Position numbers and translations under genes: made by a program
The notes under the pieces: model-generated
What the model was told of the DNA's origin: nothing
What the model saw: only the letters and a program-made list of their open reading frames with translations
Databases searched by the model: none
In this document: positions 54,380-63,387 of the stretch, piece after piece
Layout: the number at the start of each line of letters is the position of its first letter
Position numbering within the stretch: position 1 is the stretch's first letter
Origin: Moritella sp. F3
GTDB taxonomy: Bacteria > Pseudomonadota > Gammaproteobacteria > Enterobacterales > Moritellaceae
Direction of reading: 5' to 3'
Assembly (NCBI RefSeq): GCF_015082335.1
Contig: NZ_BLRL01000003.1
Location: forward strand, 124,001-188,000
Length of the DNA stretch: 64,000 bases

Positions 54380-54916
54380 TTAGAAAGCAAACCTGACACC
54401 AACACCGGCAATTGAAGTATCAATGTCGGTATCAAATACTAAGTACTCAGCATAAATATCAATAGTATCTAATACATCAACGCTGGCACCGATACCGCCG
54501 AAGAACTCTTCGCCATCAGCGCTGTCTTTCGAACTATTGACTTCGATATCAATTGAAGTCATCGCAACACCTGCTTTGGCATAAACTTCAAAGAATGGCC
54601 CTATTGGCAGATAACCAACAGCGGAGAGTGTAAATGCAGAGGCATCGATATCATAATTGTTGCCCAGTGAAGAGCCGCTATAACCACCCAGGTCGTAATA
54701 ACCTAATTCAGCAGAAACCATAAAAATATTTGAGTCGATGAGGTTATAACCGGCAAAAAATGCCGGTACCACATCATCGTCATCGAAACTGCCTTGTTCC
54801 GCATTGGCTTGATAAGCACCTGCACCAATATAAAAACCTGCTGCATAAGCCTGTGCAGGGGCTGTTATCGCTAAGACTGAAATGATGCTCGCTATAAATC
54901 GAGAATGTTTCTTCAT
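54380..54916 (-). CDS. Small outer-membrane beta-barrel protein (OmpX/OmpA-barrel type)
   Basis: A 178-residue protein from ATG 54916, after AAGGAACTAAC. The signal peptide ends near residue 26 (AQAYA-AGFYIG). Eight alternating amphipathic strands follow, and the chain ends in Phe ('GVGVRFAF'), the signal for outer-membrane insertion. Acidic loops (FDDDDVV, SSKDSADGEE) suit calcium or magnesium. Role unknown. Confidence 0.82.
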   Translation of the reverse strand: MKKHSRFIASIISVLAITAPAQAYAAGFYIGAGAYQANAEQGSFDDDDVVPAFFAGYNLIDSNIFMVSAELGYYDLGGYSGSSLGNNYDIDASAFTLSAVGYLPIGPFFEVYAKAGVAMTSIDIEVNSSKDSADGEEFFGGIGASVDVLDTIDIYAEYLVFDTDIDTSIAGVGVRFAF

Positions 54917-55041
54917 GTTAGTTCCTTCCTCATACATTGATAATTGTGTACTCCGTTAACAATGTATTTGAGTATAGTGTAAAACATAAAATGTGACGAG
55001 TTATAGTTAAGCCTTTGTTTTTGATTGTTAAATCTAATTTC

Positions 55042-55602
55042 CTATCGAGTCTCTACAGCAATGACATCCAGGCTGATGAACTGTTTTTGCCATTGAGCCG
55101 GGCTAATATCATCAAGCTGGAAGATTCGGCTTTCACGTTGCTGACCTTTGCGTAAATACGTTTCTGGTAATCTCCCTGTGGCTTGCCAGACATTAAACTC
55201 GGTGGTTGTTATTTTATTGCCACCGTCGTCAAATAATGTTGCGGCAATCGTCACTTTGAGCACAGTTAATGGCGAGTTATTTTCAATACTGAAATCCAGC
55301 CCTAACGCTTCATCATCCCACTGCGCAGATTTGAATGTCACGCGTACGCCTTGGGATACATCTGTGGTCATTAATGCTGAGTTAGCCATTGCGGTTGGCG
55401 TTAATTTTGGTGCCGACTTGGATGTGGATGCCGCAGACTCAGCATTTATATCAGGCGTACTTAACAGCACATACTGCCAGGTGAAATCGTCATTCAGCAC
55501 CACTTCAGTACCATCTTCAAGAACAATTCGAGTGAGTTCGACGGCGGCGATGTTAAAAGAGAAAAGTAAACTGCAGGCAATAATGTAGACTTTATTAAAC
55601 AT
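55042..55602 (-). CDS. DUF3157 periplasmic protein
   Basis: A 186-residue exported protein; GGAA lies eight bases before ATG 55602 (an ATG at 55608 is too close to it). The signal peptide is 'MFNKVYIIACSLLFSFNIAA'. Next comes 'LEDGTEVVLNDDFTWQYVL', the DUF3157 signature, then a beta-sandwich-like region. Function is unknown. A single gene. Confidence 0.77.
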   Translation of the reverse strand: MFNKVYIIACSLLFSFNIAAVELTRIVLEDGTEVVLNDDFTWQYVLLSTPDINAESAASTSKSAPKLTPTAMANSALMTTDVSQGVRVTFKSAQWDDEALGLDFSIENNSPLTVLKVTIAATLFDDGGNKITTTEFNVWQATGRLPETYLRKGQQRESRIFQLDDISPAQWQKQFISLDVIAVETR

Positions 55603-55785
55603 GGTCATAGTTCCGATAGTGATGGCCCAGTTGTGAACGGCCCGATAGTGAATGTTTTAATCGTGAATGCGGTAATAGCGGTGCAGGTTACCCTTAGTCT
55701 TGACTTTAGCAAAGATAAATCTTTAGCAAGATGAAGTGAGTAGCAAGATGATATGGCCGTCATAGCGCCTTGCTACATATTGAAG

Positions 55786-55866
55786 TTACATCAGCCATTT
55801 CCCCCAAATGAATACAGCCAAGAAACTAAACAGATGAATCAAGCCTGCCCGCGATAACATTTTCAT
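55786..55866 (-). CDS. Candidate 26-residue membrane peptide in a long intergenic region
   Basis: ATG 55866 opens a frame with a basic start (MKMLSRAG) and one hydrophobic span (LIHLFSFLAVFIWG) ending KWLM. This is the profile of bacterial one-span small proteins. The ribosome site is weak (ACCACCAGC), so translation is doubtful. Confidence 0.22.
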   Translation of the reverse strand: MKMLSRAGLIHLFSFLAVFIWGKWLM

Positions 55867-56187
55867 GCTGGTGGTGAGCTTTAACTCTGTTGGTCGTTAA
55901 CGTAAGACTGAGATCTGTGTGAGGTCACAATTAAAACATATAAACATACTATTTATGATTATGTAGTGGTGAGAGTGGGTGATAGCTAACTTTTCAATCT
56001 ACTCTCAAGCTAGATACCACTTTATGTTTAAGCATGTTTATAAAATATGACGATTTTTTCATCGGTACCAATAGTTAATATCAATAACTTGCGGTGCTAT
56101 GGCATATTTATTGCTTTGTTTTATAGACTACTATGGTTTATTGACGCAATAAGCAGGTATTTAGCAATATGTTATATTTTCTATTTT

Positions 56188-56201
56188 TGTCGTAAACGAC
56201 A
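56188..56201. promoter_or_regulatory. 14-bp palindrome upstream of the coiled-coil protein gene
   Basis: TGTCGT-AA-ACGACA is a perfect dyad about 216 bases before the start of the coiled-coil membrane protein. It is too short for a stable terminator and has no T run, so it may be an operator. Confidence 0.3.
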
Positions 56202-56416
56202 TAGTGTTGTTATGGCGTAAGCGTTAATATGCGCCCTTAGCATTTATAAATTGGTAGTGGTTCATTATGATTTATTATTAATCATTATAGCCTAGACCTG
56301 TCATGTGTGATGTTAGTGCGTTTTGAATGAAAGTTCAGTGGTTGTATTCTTTACTGCTTAGTTACTCGAAGTAACACAGTGAAAGTGTCATTTTATTATT
56401 GAGGTATGTTAAACAA

Positions 56417-57874
56417 ATGAGCGATATTATGGGAACTGGCCAGAATGCCAGTAGTGTAGATGATAAGGACGTTAAAGAACTGAGCAAACATAGTCGATTT
56501 TTACGTAAAATTGCCTGGTTAGTTGAGATCATCGTTGTATTTATCGGTCTTTGTATTTCAATTTCATTAATGACAAGTGACAATAATTTGACTAGCGCAT
56601 TCACATTAGCTGCGCCTTTTGTGATGATTTCGCTGGTGGAATTAACCAAAATTCCTTTTGTAATCGGTCTTTGGCATTCACGTAAATCATTCCCTATGTA
56701 TCTGTTGATCATTAGTTTCTTGTGTTTGATTACATTTGAAACGTTATTGAATGGCTTTGAACGTGCATTTTCATCGATTAATAGTCAAATTAACATCAGT
56801 GAAATTGAGATCAGTAAGATTGAAAATCAGATCAAAATTAATGAAGAAAATATAGAAATTGCACTGCAAGACTATAATATTAAAACGCAAAAAATTGACA
56901 ATGATACTTCGATCGTCAATGCCAATTATAAATCGCAATACGCCAATGAAGTCAGACGTAATAAGCGCTTATCAAAAAATATTCCACAGTTAAGTCGAGC
57001 ATTAGCTGCGAAAAAAGAAGAATTAATTCAGCTTAAAATTGAAAAGTCAGAGTTGCTACAAGAGCTATCATTGAAGAAAGAACAACGCTTTAAATCTTCG
57101 ATGGAACGTACTCAAGGTAATGCTAATTTAGTACAGCAAGAGCGTACGCGTTTGTTAACACAGCTTGATAAATTAAATGCTGACAAGATTGTTGCGTTAG
57201 ATGATTCAAATTTCTTTACTTCACCTGCTGTGAAAAAAGATTACGATGAAAAAATTCGTCATGTTGAAACTCAACTTAACAACATTAATAACAATACTAT
57301 TATTGCTAAAGACAACAGCCCTGATTTAGAGTCTGTTCAATTCCTCGATGATTATTATGCTGATTTACTCGGACTGAAAGACGACATGATCCAGCAGAAA
57401 AACGACGAAGTAAAACAGCTTAACCGTAGTTATAGAAATGCGGTGAGCGCGAGTAATAGCAATCTAGCGGTGAAACAAGTAAAACTAGCTCAGAATAAAA
57501 CGGCAGCGTTACGTAACTTAGAGATTAAGCGTGATCAGGCTGACGTTCAGTTCTTAAGTGAGAAGGACTACATTAAAGAGATCAAGCAAACGAATATGAG
57601 ATTACGTTATGATATTCGTTTGATTGAGATTGAGGCAAATACAATGGCCTTATCTAATCAGGTTTATCGTATGGCGTCTTACATTGATAATGTTGATCAC
57701 TATAAAGAAGTGAAAACAGAAACCTTAACGCTTGTCGGTTTAGTTTGGTTCGGTTCATTAGCCTTGATTGGTTCAATTACCGGTATTGCATTGACCTTGT
57801 CAGGCTTACACTTGAATAGCCTTGCTAGAAAGCGTGAACAAAAAACACGTGTCTATGTTAATGACGAAGCGTAA
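56417..57874 (+). CDS. Membrane protein with a long coiled coil between spans
   Basis: A 485-residue protein from ATG 56417, with GAGG 12 bases upstream. Three membrane spans lie at about 33-52, 61-78 and 95-113. A Lys/Glu/Gln/Asn-rich coiled coil of roughly 290 residues follows (about 118-410, with 'ISEIEISKIENQIKINEENI'), then a fourth span near 440-463 and a basic tail. The coiled coil is not preceded by a signal peptide. No family is recognised; the form resembles envelope or chromosome-tethering scaffold proteins. A terminator follows, so it is monocistronic. Confidence 0.8.
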   Translation: MSDIMGTGQNASSVDDKDVKELSKHSRFLRKIAWLVEIIVVFIGLCISISLMTSDNNLTSAFTLAAPFVMISLVELTKIPFVIGLWHSRKSFPMYLLIISFLCLITFETLLNGFERAFSSINSQINISEIEISKIENQIKINEENIEIALQDYNIKTQKIDNDTSIVNANYKSQYANEVRRNKRLSKNIPQLSRALAAKKEELIQLKIEKSELLQELSLKKEQRFKSSMERTQGNANLVQQERTRLLTQLDKLNADKIVALDDSNFFTSPAVKKDYDEKIRHVETQLNNINNNTIIAKDNSPDLESVQFLDDYYADLLGLKDDMIQQKNDEVKQLNRSYRNAVSASNSNLAVKQVKLAQNKTAALRNLEIKRDQADVQFLSEKDYIKEIKQTNMRLRYDIRLIEIEANTMALSNQVYRMASYIDNVDHYKEVKTETLTLVGLVWFGSLALIGSITGIALTLSGLHLNSLARKREQKTRVYVNDEA

Positions 57875-58191
57875 GCTAACTTAAGTTTACCTTAAAATTA
57901 GTCTCGTTATATATGAAGCCTGCCCTGTACCACTACAGTGCAGGCTTCATTGTTTTATGTAAATTGTTTTTATGTAAACACGACTTAATAGCCCCGCCTG
58001 TGAATAAAATATAAGCTCAGTTTTTATCTTATTATAACGTTAATACTTGTTTTGTTATGGGTGGCTAGATGTTTCTACCTATAAAGAGATTAATGTCTGA
58101 TAAAGAGAGAAAATTGCCACTTATTTTTAACGATCTTCCTTATTTCATTCCATAATATGAATAATAGTTGAGGAAATGAAAGGGAGATATC
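57875..58191. other. 317-base intergenic region
   Basis: It holds the terminator above and then about 235 bases of AT-rich DNA, probably the promoter of the next gene, with a GGGAG ribosome site at its end. Nothing else is identifiable. Confidence 0.5.
57913..57956 (+). terminator. Rho-independent terminator after the coiled-coil protein
   Basis: ATGAAGCCTGC pairs with GCAGGCTTCAT (11 bp) with an inner CTGT/ACAG stem, followed by TGTTTT. It lies 39 bases after the stop. Confidence 0.8.
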
Positions 58192-58881
58192 ATGAATCAA
58201 ACTATGCAGCGAGATATGCAGCAAGAAAAACACTTAAGTGATGAGCTGAGTCGTATTACAGTATTATCATTTATGGAGCAACATCCTCTGTTGGTTGATA
58301 TCGAACATAATGATGATATTAATCTGCACACTATTACTGCGGAACATGAAGTAACGCGTGATAGCAATTTATTACAATCAGATTTGTTATTACAATCTGA
58401 CCTCGTGGTTGTTGTTTATCAACAAACGCATGTCGGTTCTGCAGGTTATGTTTCTAGGCGTAAGATCATTGATGACAATTATATCGCCACGATATGGTTA
58501 AATATTGATGACATGGGCACATCCAATTCACTGGTTGCATTGCGCTTTGTAAATCACATGGCGACTGTGCTGAATCATAATAATCTGCTTAAATTTCACA
58601 TCAGTGATATCTCTTCATTAATTTCAAATTCAAAATCGTTACGTTTTTTTGAAACGTCGTGTGAAGATGATTCATTGAGTATCGCTGCCAACGATAGTAT
58701 GGCTGATTCTGCGGCGATGATTATTGTGACCAAAGAGCCTATTTCAATACGCAAAATCAATGCTGGTTTTGCGGTGATAAATCAAGTCTGTGAACACAAG
58801 GTACCTTGTTATTACGGCGTCCATATGTCGCCTAAATACACAGCAAAACATACTTATTTATATCTGGTTGGCGAGCGCTAA
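58192..58881 (+). CDS. Hypothetical soluble protein of 229 residues
   Basis: A strong ribosome site (AAGGGAGATATC) precedes ATG 58192. It has no signal peptide or membrane span. It is rich in Asp, Ser and His and mixed alpha/beta; 'LLQSDLLLQSDL' near residues 60-71 comes from an 18-base tandem duplication. No family is recognised. It stands alone, with a terminator behind it. Confidence 0.7.
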   Translation: MNQTMQRDMQQEKHLSDELSRITVLSFMEQHPLLVDIEHNDDINLHTITAEHEVTRDSNLLQSDLLLQSDLVVVVYQQTHVGSAGYVSRRKIIDDNYIATIWLNIDDMGTSNSLVALRFVNHMATVLNHNNLLKFHISDISSLISNSKSLRFFETSCEDDSLSIAANDSMADSAAMIIVTKEPISIRKINAGFAVINQVCEHKVPCYYGVHMSPKYTAKHTYLYLVGER

Positions 58882-58910
58882 GTTGTGGCAATAAATAACT
58901 AAAAATAACA

Positions 58911-58950
58911 AATGGGCAGGTGATCATTACTGATACCTGCCCATTATTTT
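58911..58950. terminator. Bidirectional terminator hairpin
   Basis: AATGGGCAGGT pairs with ACCTGCCCATT (11 bp), followed by ATTTT on the plus strand and preceded by an A-rich stretch that gives Ts on the minus strand. It lies between convergent stops at 58881 and 59001. Confidence 0.8.
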
Positions 58951-59000
58951 GCCTTTGTCTTTTTAGTTCTCAGCGCTCACTACGGGCTTTTTATCTTTGG

Positions 59001-61628
59001 TTAATCGCTGCTTACGTCCTCATTTAATGCTAATTCTGCTCTCGTCGCTGGCATTTGGCGAGTCGGCGCTGTGATTGTGACTAGAAATGCTTGTAACGCT
59101 TGTGCTTCTTCAACGGTAAGATTTAACGGCCTTATCTGCTTAGATAATACAGGGTATGTCGGGTCATACTTATTCCAACCAAATGGTGCATTGTCTGCCA
59201 TACCTGCAGAGTACATGGATATCACGCCTTCCATGGTATCGAGTAGCCCATTGTGGAACCATGGATGGTTGTTCATCACATCGCGTAACGATGGTGTTTT
59301 AAATTTACCTACGCTACTTGGCTGAGCATCGACATTATACAATCCAAGATCTTCATAAAAACCTTGATAATAAGTTAATCCGACATTTTGCATTTTGTGA
59401 TCGGTAAATTCGGCACCCATATGGCAATTAGCACAACGCCCGTTGCGACGGAAGATATCTAGCCCCCACAGCTCTTTATCAGAAAGCGCACTCGTATCTC
59501 CTGCATTATCAGCCTGAGCGACAAACGTATCGAAACGACTGGTATTGCTAATGATAGTGCGCTGAAAAGTCGCCAGTGCCATGCCTAATTGCTGCTCTGT
59601 TATGTCTGCATTTATGCCATCTTCTGGAAATGCTTGTTTAAATAGCGCTGGGTATTGTGGGTGCGCATTGAGACGAGAGAGTAAACGAGGCAAGTTTTCA
59701 GCCATTTCGACAGGATCTTGAATTGGCATTAATGCTTGCTGCTCTAACGTTGCAGCGCGGCTATCCCAGAATAATGTCGGCAGGAAGGCGCTGTTGACTA
59801 TGGTGGGTGCATTACGTTTTCCGCGCTGACGGTCGTGACCAATAGACACTTCTTTTCCATCACCCCAGCCGAGTTTTGGATCGTGACAACTTGAACAACT
59901 AACATCACTTGCTTGCGATAAGAAAGGATCAAAGAATAGCTTTTCACCTAAGGCAACTTTTCGTTCACTGTAAGGATTATCATGAGGGAAGCTGGGTTTC
60001 GGCATAATGCCTAACTCTTGATAATTCAATTCATCATCGACAAAGGCGGGTGGCCAGTGATCAGGATCACTGGCGTAAGCTTGTCTTAGATTATTGAAGT
60101 TAGGTTTGCTGTGATTGTTTACTGAACGTGGATCTTCTGTTGCGCGTTGTTCAAATTCAGTGGCAATGAGCAGTATACGAGCAGTGTCAGCATCGGTGGT
60201 TACTTTGGGTTGTAAATCCGCCATTGTCGGTAAACTATATAAACCATAACCCGCGGCAGTTTTAACCCAATAATCCCCTGATTCTGGTTGATTTAATGAG
60301 GCTGTATATAACAAGCTGTAATTGCTTTCTTGTTCGCCTTTATAAAGCAACATCGCCAGTTCGTCAGCGGTTGGTAATCGCCAATCATGACGACCACAAA
60401 GCTGTGTTTGGTTAATATTGGCAATGACATCGGGTACGCCAACTTGTATTGATAATACCTGGTTGGTGTTTGTCAGATCTTGTGGGTCAGGGGTTAGCCA
60501 AAAGACATTGGAAAATTGTTTATCACGTAAATAGAAATTATCACGTACCAAACCACGCATATCATCTAAACAACGCCAAGGTGTATCGTTATAGTCGTCA
60601 CTTTGTTGTGATTTAGCTAAGGGTTGACCGTCATTGTCTAAGCGGATAAAACTATCTTTTTCTGCTTGTGGTTTTTTTTGTTCTGAGGGTAATGTGGTAT
60701 CACGTTTTACGCCACTAACAAGCATCGCTGATTTAGGTTTTCGTTTGTTTTGCATCACGGGTGTATAACGCCCTGTAGCAAAATCGAGTGTTGGCGCGAT
60801 ATTGTCACTGTGTGGCTGTCCATCATCATCCGCTAACCAGTAGCTTTCAAAGCTTGTTGCAGCAAAAAAGTACGGGTCAATTGCCGCTTGATTATTATCT
60901 AGTGCATAATCTTGCTCACTAACCAGTTCCTTCATTTCATAACTTGCAGGTAAACGCCAGTCATTACGCCCACACCAATTTTGTTGGTTAGCGTATTCAA
61001 CCAGTCTATCTGTAGTACATGCTTGGCTATTACCGTCACTATCTGTGAACTGACACTGTGCTTGAAAAGCGGGTAAGGTCGGTGGCCAATCACCCCAAGC
61101 ATAGGTCTGTGATGTCGGTTGTAACGGCGTAGCCCAAACCACGCCCTGATGTGTTTGAGTATCAGCTACGCATTGCCACACTTTATCTTTAGTCGAGTCT
61201 CCGATCGCTAAGGTTGTGAAGCGAGGGCTTGGCTTATTGACTCTAATAAGCCAGTTGATCGTTTCAATCTTATCGTTTGAGACAATGGCTATTTTAACAT
61301 GGTCGGCCCCGTGTGCATTGGCTCCTGCTTGGTAGGTAAATGTATTGCCTTGTACATTGGCATTACCATGCTTACCGGGTTGGATAAGTTGTAATTCCTG
61401 CATTGCTGTTAAGGCGTATAGCTTCGTTATCGTTTTTCCTTGTGTGAGTTGGACACGAGGATTTAACAGTAAAGCCTGCTTATCGCCTGAATCTGTACCA
61501 GTATTTGAGCCAGCACCAGAATTTGCCACCGTATCACTTGAGCTGTCACTACCGCATGCAGCCAGTAGCGCACAGCAGGTGATGAGCATGAGCTGACGTT
61601 GTATATTTTTCAATGTGTGTGTTGTCAT
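59001..61628 (-). CDS. Lipoprotein fusing two DUF1566 domains to a di-haem cytochrome c peroxidase
   Basis: An 875-residue protein. Lipobox LAAC, lipidated Cys25, then a Ser/Gly/Asp linker. Two DUF1566 (Lcl-type) domains follow (about 150-310 and 345-490), each with 'CGRHDWRLPTADEL'-like motifs. A CCP/MauG domain (about 545-855) follows with haem sites CSSCH (Cys578, Cys581, His582) and CANCH (Cys732, Cys735, His736). Normal bacterial CCPs are about 350 residues and lack these domains. It should act at the outer membrane or cell surface, reducing peroxide or oxidising a partner. It overlaps the upstream gene by one base. Confidence 0.85.
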   Translation of the reverse strand: MTTHTLKNIQRQLMLITCCALLAACGSDSSSDTVANSGAGSNTGTDSGDKQALLLNPRVQLTQGKTITKLYALTAMQELQLIQPGKHGNANVQGNTFTYQAGANAHGADHVKIAIVSNDKIETINWLIRVNKPSPRFTTLAIGDSTKDKVWQCVADTQTHQGVVWATPLQPTSQTYAWGDWPPTLPAFQAQCQFTDSDGNSQACTTDRLVEYANQQNWCGRNDWRLPASYEMKELVSEQDYALDNNQAAIDPYFFAATSFESYWLADDDGQPHSDNIAPTLDFATGRYTPVMQNKRKPKSAMLVSGVKRDTTLPSEQKKPQAEKDSFIRLDNDGQPLAKSQQSDDYNDTPWRCLDDMRGLVRDNFYLRDKQFSNVFWLTPDPQDLTNTNQVLSIQVGVPDVIANINQTQLCGRHDWRLPTADELAMLLYKGEQESNYSLLYTASLNQPESGDYWVKTAAGYGLYSLPTMADLQPKVTTDADTARILLIATEFEQRATEDPRSVNNHSKPNFNNLRQAYASDPDHWPPAFVDDELNYQELGIMPKPSFPHDNPYSERKVALGEKLFFDPFLSQASDVSCSSCHDPKLGWGDGKEVSIGHDRQRGKRNAPTIVNSAFLPTLFWDSRAATLEQQALMPIQDPVEMAENLPRLLSRLNAHPQYPALFKQAFPEDGINADITEQQLGMALATFQRTIISNTSRFDTFVAQADNAGDTSALSDKELWGLDIFRRNGRCANCHMGAEFTDHKMQNVGLTYYQGFYEDLGLYNVDAQPSSVGKFKTPSLRDVMNNHPWFHNGLLDTMEGVISMYSAGMADNAPFGWNKYDPTYPVLSKQIRPLNLTVEEAQALQAFLVTITAPTRQMPATRAELALNEDVSSD

Positions 61629-63253
61629 TATGGTTGTAATCTCGTTGTTGAGATCAGACGTACGCGATACATTTCGGTATTCTGGACACGACCACTATCA
61701 GCCCAGCTAACTTGGAAGGCGACTGCCCAGTGTTTTGTTTCAGGCTTGTATGAATCGACACTCGAAGTCCAGTAATAGCTATCATCTTCTACGATTGTGT
61801 CATTAAGTACACTGGTTATGTAGCCAGATCGATAGAATTGATAAGCGAATGGCTCAACATTAATAAGTAGACTTTTTAATTCATTCTCGGTTGGTAAGCG
61901 CCAGTTGGTTTGTCCGCACTCACTCGCTTGATTGACTTGCTTAGCGTACTCCACGGCTTGCGCGTGATTTTTCAGTGGTTCAGTTTTACTGATACGTTGC
62001 CATAAAATTTGCGTGTTTGGTAATGCTGATTTGTATGCTAAATCCGATGTGCAAGCCCAGTTTTCACTCTCTTGTTTTACTAGTGGTTGGCCGAGTGGTC
62101 CATGCTTAACAAAGCGTGATTTCCAGTTGGCATTTTCATCGACGTCATTAGCAATACTTTGTGGTGCTAATGGCGTTGTTATCTCAGGGACTTCATTATC
62201 TTTTTTGTCTGGAATAACAGTGCCGTTTACTAACATCGTGAAGTGCGGTTCATTGGTTGAACGCGGCGGCATATTAGCAAAATCAAAATCTTCACCCATC
62301 CACATCACATGGGCATCGCCAACAAGGGAGTTTGAGCCTTGCCAATCACCATCTACGGGTTTGTTATCGTGGCCATTGGCGTAAATAGTAAATGAATTTG
62401 TCCAATAGGCTTCATCAAAATTAGAATCGACATAAGGGAAATAAAAGTTATTTATTGGCGATTGTTTTGAGTCTTCATCGAATAGTTTTTTATCTAATAG
62501 TGTTTGCCATTCAGTTCGTGTAGCTAAACGCCAGTCGGAACGTCCACACAGTTTCTGTGTATTTGCTGTTGCAACCAAATTATCGGTATTGCAATCACCG
62601 CCGAGTATACAGCTGGCTTCGCTGTAATCACGGTTATTGAGCGTGCGATCACCCCAGTAGTAAGTCGCATCAAATGCATATTCCCCATTTGCCTGCGGTA
62701 CTTGCCACATCAATTCGCTGCTATTATCGGTGACACAGCTCCAATCACTGGCATTCGCTGCTCGCGCTTGGTCTTCGCTAGATAGCACGATGCCGTCTAA
62801 AGTCACTTTACTAAAACGAACCATAGGTTTATTGGATTTGTCGTTGTATAGCGGTAATGCACTGCCATTAAGAGTGTAGATGTTGTTATCAATTTGGTAG
62901 CTAATTTCAAATTGATAGTTAAGTTGGGATGCGATGATCTCTGCACTTAAAGTCGGACTATCAGATACGTAGGGTTTAAAGTGCATTTCTCCCGTAGTGT
63001 CATCGATGCTGGCTTCACCAAAGTTGGCTTTGATATTGATAACTTGCACTGCGTTGATAGCGGTAACACCTGGCGCCGAAAATGAAATCAAACTGGCGGA
63101 GATTGGCGTTATGTCATTGGCTTTAATTTTGACCGCTGTTGTTGTCGTTGCTGCTGGTGTTTTGCTAGTCGTTTGCACCAAATTTGAATTCGAATCATCG
63201 CATGCGCTGATAAAAAGGCTGATGCAAGCTATAGATAATGCTGTTTTTTTCAT
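61628..63253 (-). CDS. DUF1566 lipoprotein
   Basis: A 541-residue protein with lipobox ISAC (Cys18) and a Ser/Asn/Thr-rich linker. Two DUF1566-type domains (about 165-330 and 395-540) contain 'CGRSDWRLATRTEWQTLLD' and 'CGQTNWRLPTENELKSLLI'. Such domains are found in adhesins and surface proteins of marine bacteria; the ligand is not known. It is the first gene after the Fur box and shares its stop/start base with the fused peroxidase, so the two form one operon. Confidence 0.82.
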   Translation of the reverse strand: MKKTALSIACISLFISACDDSNSNLVQTTSKTPAATTTTAVKIKANDITPISASLISFSAPGVTAINAVQVINIKANFGEASIDDTTGEMHFKPYVSDSPTLSAEIIASQLNYQFEISYQIDNNIYTLNGSALPLYNDKSNKPMVRFSKVTLDGIVLSSEDQARAANASDWSCVTDNSSELMWQVPQANGEYAFDATYYWGDRTLNNRDYSEASCILGGDCNTDNLVATANTQKLCGRSDWRLATRTEWQTLLDKKLFDEDSKQSPINNFYFPYVDSNFDEAYWTNSFTIYANGHDNKPVDGDWQGSNSLVGDAHVMWMGEDFDFANMPPRSTNEPHFTMLVNGTVIPDKKDNEVPEITTPLAPQSIANDVDENANWKSRFVKHGPLGQPLVKQESENWACTSDLAYKSALPNTQILWQRISKTEPLKNHAQAVEYAKQVNQASECGQTNWRLPTENELKSLLINVEPFAYQFYRSGYITSVLNDTIVEDDSYYWTSSVDSYKPETKHWAVAFQVSWADSGRVQNTEMYRVRLISTTRLQP

Positions 63254-63287
63254 TTTATATAGTCTTATTATAAATATAGGGGGGAGG

Positions 63288-63316
63288 ATAATAAATAACT
63301 ATAAAATTAAATGCAA
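63288..63316 (-). promoter_or_regulatory. Predicted sigma-70 promoter of the DUF1566-peroxidase operon
   Basis: On the minus strand, TTGCAT (63316-63311) and TATTAT (63293-63288) are 17 bases apart, 35 bases before the start codon. The -35 box is poor (3 of 6), consistent with regulated expression, and touches the Fur palindrome. Confidence 0.45.
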
Positions 63317-63347
63317 ATATAAATGATAACGATTATCATTTATATTT
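63315..63347. promoter_or_regulatory. Fur box (perfect 33-bp palindrome)
   Basis: Fifteen-base arms flank CGA; the core TGATAACGATTATCA matches the 7-1-7 Fur consensus at 13 of 14 informative positions. It lies 62 bases before the DUF1566 lipoprotein start and abuts the predicted -35, so iron-bound Fur should repress the operon. The AT-rich extension of the palindrome beyond 19 bp would allow more than one Fur dimer. Confidence 0.88.
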
Positions 63348-63387
63348 ATTGGTGGGTATAAATTTTTAATAAAAGGGGAGAGAGCTG

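Larger units (their letters stand above)
55603..56416. other. 814-base gene-poor region, the longest in the window
   Basis: It separates the DUF3157 gene from the coiled-coil protein gene. It contains a possible 26-codon membrane-peptide frame on the minus strand, a palindrome (56188-56201) and AT-rich promoter-like DNA near 56.2-56.4 kb. No tRNA, IS or known RNA is visible. Confidence 0.5.

Noticed and set aside
56362..56712. 116-codon minus-strand frame opposite the coiled-coil protein start
   Set aside because: Antisense to the N-terminal membrane spans of a gene with its own ribosome site and terminator; composition is that of a mirrored hydrophobic region.
62013..62384. 123-codon plus-strand frame inside the DUF1566 lipoprotein gene
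   Set aside because: Antisense shadow of a clear lipoprotein gene; no ribosome site.
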